64,000 bases of DNA from Proteromonas lacertae (Eukaryota; Sar; Bigyra; Opalinata; Proteromonadidae): positions 16,575 through 80,574 of the forward strand of contig NGBS01000617.1 of assembly GCA_002245135.1 (NCBI GenBank). The letters are read 5' to 3'. Below, in pieces: positions 53,095 to 61,346 of the stretch. Both the position numbers and the translations under genes were made by a program. Under the pieces are notes generated by a model. The model ran no database searches. It was not told the DNA's origin and was given only the letters and a program-made list of their open reading frames with translations. How positions within the stretch are numbered: the first letter of the stretch is position 1; each line of letters starts with the position of its first letter.

Positions 53095-53890
53095 CGTTGG
53101 TTCTACCAATTGTTAATCTTGAACTAGTTATTGTAGATAAATTGTAACTGAACCAGGAACATCAATAGGTCAATAGAAAAAACTAGCATCATCTATCAAT
53201 AACTGAGCATATAAATAAGCGAATTTAAATATTCACGATTATTCTTCTTTTGATGAATGCTTTGTTGGGAATGTTTAAACTAACCAACATAATTTATAGG
53301 TAATTGAACATTTCCAAATGCAGAAGGAACTGGGATATACTTTAAATACTTACAATTTGAACAACGAATTGCGACTTTGATGGCTTTTGGTCTTTAAAGA
53401 GATGCACTGATTATAAGTCCTGATATACTGACTAGCTTGTTCACATGATTTGCCTATTATATATATGTACATTAAAAAATCATTTCATTTATACATTTAA
53501 ATGATCGGATTGATATTGAGTTTTGTGAAAATTTCAATAAGACATTGATTGAGGGAGAATTTTCTGCATTTAACTCATTTTCTACTACTCTTTGAGCTGC
53601 AATTTCAAACTATTGATAAGTAATAATAATTGTTTAATGTACTTGTGGTAAATAACAATTTGTCTCTCTTTGTAATACATCAAGTAAAACATTGTTGAAT
53701 ATTCCTAGATGAGCTAAATTAATTTCTACAAAATAGTCACCTCTGTTGAAATTTTCCAATAATGATTTTCTAGTGATAAGAATAATCAATATATTTATAT
53801 ATACCTGTAGATATAAATATTGTTTTCACTATAATCTCTTAAAACCTCTTGAAACTTTGTTTGAGCTTGTAAAGGTTCTAAAGCAGACGA
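53095..53890 (-). pseudogene. MCM5: MCM5 N-terminal fragment
   Basis: In the spacer of the inverted repeat. Exon-sized pieces on the minus strand read LEPLQAQTKFQEVLRDYSEN, SLLENFNRGDYFVEINLAHL, FEIAAQRVVENELNAENSPS, SISIRSF, HVNKLVSISGLIISASL, RPKAIKVAIRCSNCKYLKY and, after stops, DVPGSVTIYL and SRLTIG. Order and content match the N-terminal domain of the replicative helicase subunit MCM5, including the first CxxC of its zinc finger. The ATPase half is absent: the match ends ~170 bp before the arm. Several stops and frame changes mark it as a pseudogene or partial copy; putative micro-introns are still present, so it was not made by retroposition. Confidence 0.72.
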
Positions 53891-54004
53891 TTCACCATTA
53901 AAAATCTTTCATAAAGATAACAAGCCTTCAAACTTTTTACCACTTTGTTTATTAATATTTCTTGAATTTAAAATTCTGGAAAGAAAATAACGGGATGTAC
54001 GGGT

Positions 54005-54371
54005 TCTAGCCCTGTAGTAGTTCCAAATATTTTTGAATCTGAGGTAGAAATAAAAACAGTGAAGTTAAATATACATGAAAAAGCTTTTAAAAACCAAAAT
54101 GGTGGAAGTCAACAGAATTCATCTCGAAACCAACCATTGTCATCTAATAATATAATAAAACCTTCAGTTAGACCAATTGGTCAATCTGTTGTAGGTGGTA
54201 GGCATACACATCAATTAATAGGATCAGTTGGTATGTCTTATTGTTCTGAAGAGTGTGATAATCCTGAAGTTTATGATTGGCTTACAAACGAATCACCTCG
54301 AAATTCCACAACCTCTCATGAAAGAGAAGCTCGAAAAAATGTCAAAAAGTATAGTACAATACTTGTGATAT
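54005..54371 (+). pseudogene. Unrecognised coding remnant
   Basis: An open run of ~120 codons without a credible start: TGCTGSSPVVVPNIFESEVE, an Asn/Ser/Gln-rich stretch, then QSVVGGRHTHQLIGSVGMSY and CSEECDNPEVYDWLTNESP, ending at TAA 54369-54371. A further piece (CDISENIHAKLKRHVTIDK) continues in another frame into the right arm. The family is not recognised; the His/Cys content could be metal-binding. Confidence 0.4.
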
Positions 54372-54423
54372 AAGTGAAAATATTCATGCAAAATTAAAAC
54401 GTCATGTAACAATCGATAAGCCT

Positions 54424-54620
54424 ATGGAGCAAACTAATTTATTAAAGTTACAAGTAGATCAAAGTGGTAATGGACATATCAATCAATATAAAATAATAAA
54501 GAAATTAGTTGAATTATGTGAAGATCCATCAAAGAATCAATATGCAATAAAAATATTAAACAAATCAATTAAAACAGGTAGTATAAGTCCATTGAGTGAT
54601 ATTTGGGCAATGGGAATTTC
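54424..54620 (+). pseudogene. Protein-kinase fragment
   Basis: Reads QVDQSGNGHINQYKIIKKL, then NQYAIKILNKS, resembling the beta3 strand VAIK of kinases, and after only ~10 codons SPLSDIWAMGIS, the subdomain IX DxWxxG motif. The catalytic loop and metal motif between them are missing, so it is an internally deleted relic. Mirrored at ~52745-52940 on the minus strand. Confidence 0.6.
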
Positions 54621-55922
54621 ACTATAATATAGGAATGTGTGCTTGTTAAAGTAATAATTGAGACTTGTTTATTGAACAGAAAAGAAATTATAGTGATTTA
54701 AAAAGGTTTTTTAGAAGAGATGATTTAATAAAGTAAAAGTTATACAAAGTTAAAGAATTAGCTTTTGAATATATGAAAGGATTAATAGAAGTTAATTAAT
54801 TACAATTAATATCAAAATTTCAGTTAATAATACTCAAGTATTTAGTACATACAGTGATTAACAACTCGATGTGTTAATTCAAGTGTTTGAAGGTGAAGAA
54901 TCTATGACAATATATAATAACTAATAATACTTTGAATGTAAGTGTTGTAAAAGAGAGTATTGGTAAAGCTAATAAGATCACAATTACAAATGATAAAGGT
55001 CTTCTTACACCTGAGAAATTTTAAAGAATGGTTGTAAAAGCTAGATATTCAAAGCTAAATCATGAGAGGTAAATTGAATATAAAAGAAGTAGCTTTATAA
55101 TATATGAAAAGATTAGTAGAAGTATATCAATTACAATTCAATAGAGATAACTTCGTTGTAGGTATAAGAAATGCTTTAGAAAGCAAATTATCAAAATTCA
55201 TGATTATAAAACGAGAAGTAGATGATTCTAAATTCTTAACTTATCCAATGGCTAGTAGTTTAATAAATGTAAGTAAATTATGTTCAAGAAGGTGATAATT
55301 TAACAATAATAGAAGCTATGGAAATGTAAAATATGTTGACTTCCTCGAATAGATACAAGATTGCCAAAATTTAGTTGAATGATTTGTTTTTTAAGAAAAA
55401 GGTTCAATTTATCAGTTAGTTATAAATAAATATGTCTTAATGACTTAGTTAAATTGTTTTTATGGGATAAACGATTGAAATAGAGCTTAAGATAGTTATT
55501 CAGATAGTAAATAAGTCAAACAGTTTAAAAAATAATAGTATTTATTAATTAATTAACAAAAATAAGCCCTAGCTTCCTATAGGAGGCAGGTGCTCAAATT
55601 TTATAAAATATTAAAAAATATTCAAGCCGAGCTTGTGTTATCACACATTATATTTTGAGCATTCTCATCTAATAGTAAGATATTTAATAAAAAAACTGGA
55701 GATCCTGTGTACAGTTATTATGTACAATAGGTTGGGATCAAAAATGCTCAAATCATTAAAAGATCGTGAAATTAGACCAAAAAATAGTTGTGCTATCTCT
55801 ACCATCTTCTCAGAATCTCTTAATTAAGCAATTATAGTCAAGTAATATAAAATATTAGAGTCAAACTCTAACTAGATTAGGCGAGTTCAAATTTTGAACA
55901 CGCGTCTAAACCCAAACTTCCC
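54444..55922. repeat. Right arm of the large inverted repeat
   Basis: Inverted copy of 51444-52921 with only scattered differences. At the outer end (55922) the two flanks diverge: the right flank has an extra ~33 bp (from TTTTACTCTATC) before a short AAGATTATAATT word that also occurs next to the left arm. Confidence 0.88.
54820..55030 (+). pseudogene. HSP70 C-terminal fragment, right-arm copy
   Basis: Pieces in HSP70 order: NNTQVFSTYSD, VLIQVFEGEESMT, NTLNVSVVKESIGKANKITI and TNDKGLLTPEKF. These belong to the substrate-binding domain of HSP70. In-frame stops lie between STYSD and VLIQV and after PEKF. No ATPase domain is present nearby. Confidence 0.72.
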
Positions 55923-56139
55923 TTTTACTCTATCTTCAATTTGATTATTATTCAAAAGATTATAATTACATCCCATACTAGATATTAATTCAAAATTTAT
56001 ACATTTAATCTCAGTATTAGCTTTTATTGTTGAATCATCTAAAGCTATATATAGGCATAAATCCATTGTAATATATTGGTATAAATGTATAGTTATTAAT
56101 TTTAAATTCAATAAATAAAAAATAAATCTTGTATATATT

Positions 56140-56778
56140 GTTGTTCCCCGTATGGCGGAAATCCCCGTATGGCGGAACTCTATATTGCAGAATGATTCAA
56201 TCAAAACTAATATGATATTCATGATGTTCGGAGTTAGTTATTAACAAATATATAGTTAGTTTGTCATATGACCTACATCTGTGATATACTTTTTTATGAA
56301 CTTCATTATTATCAATATTAAACTAATTTTTGTATATTTTCTATTTTAATGTATCAGTGACTACTACAGTCTAAAATACATTATCTGATATGAATAGAAT
56401 ACATTATTTTTAATGTTAAGATAATAAAAAAGGAAATTAAAGAGGCAGGCTTGAGTGAGGCTTGAACTTATTTTTTCTTTTTTCTTTTTTTAACCTCCTT
56501 AACATTAAAAATAGTGAATTCTATTCATATCAGATAATGTCATTTAGACTGTAGTAGTCACTGATACATTAAAATAGAAAATATACAAAAATTAGTTTAA
56601 TATTGATAATAATGAAGTTCATAAAAAAGTATATCGCAGATGTAGGTCATATGACAAACTAACTATATATTTGTTAATAACTAACTCCGAACATCATGAA
56701 TATCATATTAGTTTTGATTGAATCATTCTGCAATATAGAGTTCCGCCATACGGGGATTTCCGCCATACGGGGAATAAC
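56140..56778. mobile_element. Foldback/MITE-like element with 7-bp target duplication
   Basis: 639 bp, two ~280-bp inverted arms around a ~70-bp loop. Ends are GTT(G/A)TTCCCCGTATGGCGGAA, and the CCCCGTATGGCGGAA block occurs twice in direct order at each end. Flanked on both sides by ATATATT (56133-56139 and 56779-56785), a perfect 7-bp direct repeat, though in AT-rich DNA. No transposase is encoded. A solo arm lies at 50942-51209. Confidence 0.82.
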
Positions 56779-56785
56779 ATATATT

Positions 56786-57034
56786 ATTGACCAACTTGTT
56801 TGCCTTTTTGTCACTGGACCAAATTTTACACGGCTGGTAAGAATCAACATCTAGTACATTTTAAAAGGGGATTGTTGTTGCTATTGCTATGGTGATGAAA
56901 CTGGTGATAAGTTTAAGAATTAATCTTCTTCACAAGATGATTCATTATAAGTATGTGATAATTTATTACTAAATTATAAGCATTATTCCGTGTAGAGGTT
57001 GACATAGCTGTAATTGATGATTTGAAATGTAAAT
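56786..57034. other. Unassigned region
   Basis: Between the foldback element and a small minus-strand frame. I see no supportable gene. Confidence 0.4.
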
Positions 57035-57234
57035 TTATATTCTCATTGATGATTGGTTAAAAACCCAATGTAAGTCGTTATTGATTGGCTTCATTCTAGC
57101 TTCTCCTGTTAATTCATCTACATAATATTCACCATGCTCAACTAAAATCTTACCAATTTTGTTTTCTTATGTTAGAATAAGTATACTGTAAATCTATTAT
57201 GTCTAATTCCACCTTTTGGACGTGTTATGGCCAT
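57035..57234 (-). CDS. Possible small gene or relic
   Basis: Starts MAITRPKGGIRHNRFT at 57234; after a candidate 21-nt intron (GTATAC...ATAAG) a frame reads KIGKILVEHGEYYVDELTGE and ARMKPINNDLHW to TAA 57035-57037. The join needs a one-base shift. The two segments look like real, conserved-type coding sequence, but I do not recognise the family. Confidence 0.4.
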
Positions 57235-57548
57235 TTTTAATTATATAGAAAACAATATTTAAAAACTATAAAACGTAAAAATGGTGAACTAATTTTTGTT
57301 TATTTCAATAACCCAAGTTTTTTAAAAACTTTAAATAACAATATATAACAATTAAACAACATAATAACAATATATATTCCTTCTGTTCTTACATTAATTT
57401 CTCAAGACTAGCCATACTTTCTTCTAAATAATGTAAGAAACTCATAATAATGTTATCCCATAATTAGCTGGATTTAATAAATAACGATTTTAAAAAACCA
57501 TCAAACCTCAAGCATTTTTCAAATTTCTAATTTGAATATATATCAACA
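57235..57548. other. Intergenic region
   Basis: About 310 bp, AT-rich; nothing recognisable. Confidence 0.4.
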
Positions 57549-58478
57549 ATGGAAGTCCCAATGAGTTTTTTAAAATCTGTTCCAAGTATATTGAGATTAT
57601 TTATCATGTATTTAGCGGATCAAGAGTTAAGGATTTCGTTTTTTGTTGAATAGAACAGATGATTAAAGAAGAATATGTATATTTTATTTTAATTTAATTT
57701 ATATAGAATATTAAAGCTCAGAAATCAGATTCAGTATAATGCTTAAAAGATTTATATATATAGACAATAAATGATATAGGTCAAGCCACAAACAATTTAT
57801 CCCATCAATTATCAACATTGCAACAATTGTATTTATCAAAAGTAGAAAATATCAAAAAAGTATAAGTTAATAGGATAATTCTTACAAAAATAGAAAAATA
57901 AAGATTTGGAAGAAAAGTTTAATCTTCAATACGAAGTAGTTGATCAATTGGAAGCGGAAAATGTTAAATTGAAAACATTTACTAGAAATGATCAAAAGAG
58001 GGAAAATATCTGTTGAAAATGTAGAAAGTGAAGATTTACAATCATCTGATGATATTAAAACGACACAAATAGATAAAGTGAAAGAAAGTAATCAAAATGA
58101 TTATGAAAAGTATCTATATATACATAATATTATATTTTGTATAGTATAAAGAATATTGTGATATTTGTAAATCAACTTCTCAGTCATAACACTATCATCT
58201 CAATGGATAATGAAACAAAACAAATTGTTCTCATTATCAGTATATATATAACAGTTAAAAATTTGTATTTGTAAAATAGGAAGATGCTATAAGAACATGG
58301 CAAAATAGTTTTGGAATAAGTCCAGCAGTTATAAGAAATGGAACAATAGATAAATACAAATCAATGGCTTTGTTACACGTTGCTGCATTGAAAGGTAATA
58401 ATAATATAATCAATATATTAATGAATGAATATAATGGTGATGTAAATGTAGTAGATATTGTATATAAAAATATATTAT

Positions 58479-58516
<38 letters not shown>

Positions 58517-58989
58517 GGAAGAACTCCATTACATTATGCATGTCAAGAGAATAAAAGAGACACTTGTAAGTTACTAGTGGAAGAATATCATGCAGATATG
58601 AATAAGAAAGATTCGTCAGAGTATATTTTATTGTTATTATATTGTTATAGTAAAACTCCAATTGAATTTGCTCTTAGTACAAGAGATCAAAAATCAATAA
58701 AAGATTCATTAGAATATTTGTTAAATTATACACCTAATGAAAGTAATGAAAATTCAAAGATTTCAACTGAATCAAGTGAAGAAATTGACATTGAAACTGT
58801 AAATGGAATTGAATCTGAAATATATAAGTCTATATTGGAGATATTGATTAAATGGAATAATTAATGCAATTCCTCATTCTGATTATAAAAAGAAAATAAA
58901 TGAATTAATAAGAATAATATCAAACAAACCATCCAATGAAATTGATTCAGTATTTGAAAATTTATTCGTTTTATTATTTCCAAAATGAT
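57549..58989 (+). CDS. Coiled-coil / ankyrin-repeat protein
   Basis: Pieces in order: MEVPMSFLKSVPSILRLF (57549), MIKEEY, NIKAQKSDS, TINDIGQATNNLSHQLSTLQ (predicted coiled coil), DLEEKFNLQYEVVDQLEAEN, DYEKYKEYCDICK (one CxxC), then EDAIRTWQNSFGIS and ankyrin repeats SMALLHVAALKGNNNIINIL, GRTPLHYACQENKRDTCKLL and KTPIEFALSTRD. Short GT...TATAG introns separate them; one contains the (TA)n run at 58482-58513. A frame change near 58853 leads to a final stretch INAIPHSDYKKKINEL ending at TGA 58987-58989. The exact gene model, including the start, is uncertain; the ankyrin part is clear. Likely a cytoplasmic protein-protein interaction adaptor. Confidence 0.55.
58482..58513. repeat. (TA)n microsatellite in an intron
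   Basis: About 16 TA units inside the ankyrin-gene intron; length is likely variable and prone to sequencing error. Confidence 0.8.
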
Positions 58990-59139
58990 ATTCTTTGTAC
59001 ACCTGGTTGTATTTTTACACTAGAATTCTTTTCAGATAATATGTGTTTATGAAGAATGTAAAGAAATAATCAACTTCATTAAATCCAATAGTATTATTAA
59101 TTTACCCAATGTTTATCATTATTAACAAGTCTATTAAAT

Positions 59140-59671
59140 ATGTTTTCAATCCATTCACCATCTTCAAAGAGTAGTAAATCATCTTCAATACATCCAAATG
59201 ACTGTAATAATAATTCAAATAATACACACTTCATTCCTGGATCAAGTATACTAGGTGTAAATTATTATTATATTTGTCTGTTAATAAATGATAAAGATAC
59301 ATCCTCTTCTGATTATTACATACCAAACTTAGTAATGAAAAGAATTAAACCTGTATATAATAATAATAATAATATTTTAATTTTTTAATAGCCTGAAGAA
59401 GGTAATAGATTGGAAATGAACATAAATTACTCAATAAAATCCATCAATTATTACCAATAACAGAAAAGAGATCAGTCAAATTATTATGGGGACCTTTTAG
59501 TAAGAAAGAAGATGCGTTGAAATTTAAGAAGTCATTATTCATTAAACTTCCAACTCCAACAATTACAGCCAATGAAGATGATATAAAGAACTATTATAAG
59601 AATATTAAAGAAATCAGTATTATTAATATTATTATTATTATTATATAGGTAAAGAACTAATTACAACATAG
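59140..59671 (+). CDS. Uncharacterised Ser/Asn-rich small protein
   Basis: Starts MFSIHSPSSKSSKSSS and continues through an Asn-rich stretch. Introns read GTATAATAAT...TAATAG (59354-59391) and GTATTATTAA...TATATAG (ends 59648). Exons contain YIPNLVMKRIKP, PEEGNRLE, HKLLNKIHQLLPITEKRS and VKLLWGPFSKKEDALKFKKS, with the end KELITT and TAG at 59669-59671. One frame change lies near 59420. No family recognised. Confidence 0.45.
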
Positions 59672-59789
59672 ATTCAAGTATCTTAATGTATTAATAAATT
59701 AAGAAGTAAACTCATTTTAAAACTTTAATGGATGAAATATTTTGTTCTGTAATGAAGGATTCGATCTAAATTTATACCACTGCGTTTTA

Positions 59790-60621
59790 TTAAAACTTTT
59801 CCCAAAATGCAATTCCTACATTTTCTTTTGGTATAATTCCTACTTTCAATTTACTATAAATGGCAGTCTCAGGAATACTAGCTTCAGAAGCAGCATGCAT
59901 TCCTAAAGCCAAATTCTTTTCAAATATACTGAATAAACTCTGTGACCATCTTTGAAATATTCTCTACATGTATACAAACCTCCTTTTGGTGAATGTTTAC
60001 TTCTAAAGTTCTGATATTCCTGTAACACAAATTGACCATCTCCACTTGTATGTTTTTTTTACCAAACCAAATGTAATGAGATCATAATTACTATCTTCAT
60101 ATTTCGACATTATTGAGTATATATTACCTGTTACTCCTATATCTTGTTCTATAATCCAAATGTAAGTATATATCTGTTTTAGTCTTTATACCACATAATA
60201 ATTGATTCTGTGTGTGTTATCCATAAAATTGATCTTATTCCTCTACATCTCTTAGCCATCTCCTCTAACTTTGGATATTTACGTTTTACTTCTCCTAATG
60301 GAATAATTGTTGTGGAGTTAAATAGCTTAGTACTATTAATGTATGGAGACGATAAAAGAAGGTGCATATCATAATACGATGGTAATTGAGACCTCCATTT
60401 CTGATATCGTTCATTTGTGAAATAGTCGGGTTTACAGCTCTTATTAAAACTGCATAATATCGTTTCGGTGTTTTAGTGGTGTTTTCTGATAATGGATTAT
60501 CAATACTCATTTCATCTTGGTTATTTTGGTAGGCAAACCGTGTAATTTCATTCTCTGTGACTAATTTTCTGTAACTGAATAGAAATAAAAGAATGGCAGC
60601 AGGATATAATAAAGGAAACAT
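59790..60621 (-). CDS. Uncharacterised type II membrane-like protein
   Basis: ATG 60621 (the preceding in-frame TTG is not a credible eukaryotic start). It begins MFPLLYPAAILLFLFSYRKL, a single N-terminal hydrophobic segment typical of a signal anchor, then RYYAVLIRAVNPTISQMNDI, TIIPLGEVKRKYPKLEEMAK, RCRGIRSILWITHTESIIMW, YIWIIEQDIGVTGNIYSIMS, KHSPKGGLYTCREYFKDG and ASIPETAIYSKLKVGIIPKE, to TAA 59790-59792. At least three frame changes (near 60362, 60180 and 60055, the last in an A8 run) interrupt it. The order and lack of internal stops within segments suggest a real gene; family not recognised. A lumenal or extracellular enzyme-like domain is possible. Confidence 0.5.
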
Positions 60622-61346
60622 CAATAAATCAAAAAATATATTCGTTTTACATTATCTGAAATAAAATATAATACATTTTCATATTTTTTTGATATTCTTT
60701 TCTAATTATATTCTTATTGCTATATAAAACATCAATTTTGTTTTATTCTTGAAAAATCAATTTTGAACTTACTCTCTCAACATTCCAATGAAATGGATAA
60801 ATCGTTCACATCCTAATCTCTTGCATACTATATAACAGTGAAAATAAGTGGTTTTTATTGTCATTTCATTCTTTTAAATATTGGGTGTTCGAAAATAAAG
60901 CTTGGTCAGTTCGAGCAAAACTGTCATTTTTCATTTTTGTAATTATCTCATGAAATAGAAATATTTCATCGTATATTTGCAGTTTAGAGAGTATGTATTA
61001 AGGTATATATAATATATATAAAATTATCTCACTCTCTTTTACTCAATATTTCTAATGACTAAAATATTTTGCCTGAAATAATAATTAATGAAAGGTTATT
61101 CATACTGTATGAAGAAATTTTATATTATTTATCACATATCTCTAATGATTATTCATTTCGGATGATCTCTGAGTGTTCATTGATTACAATATAAAAATAA
61201 TGAAAGAGATGTGATTATTTATGCTATTCACCATTTATCTTTATTCTATTTTCTCATATTTATTTTTTATAGGTATTTATAATGAAACTAACACAATGTA
61301 TATTATAGTTATAAAATGTTTTAATATATATGTAAGAATAATGTAA
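60622..61346. other. Intergenic region
   Basis: About 720 bp between two minus-strand genes, probably the promoter of the 59790-60621 gene and the 3' flank of Piezo. AT-rich; no gene or RNA recognised. Confidence 0.5.

Noticed and set aside
55887-56222. 111-codon minus-strand frame across the right arm end and foldback element
   Set aside because: It crosses two repeat boundaries and has repeat-derived sequence only.
59454-59530. SPOR-like domain in the 59140-59671 gene (VKLLWGPFSKKEDA)
   Set aside because: The resemblance is one short motif and the domain is bacterial and cell-wall related; too weak to annotate.
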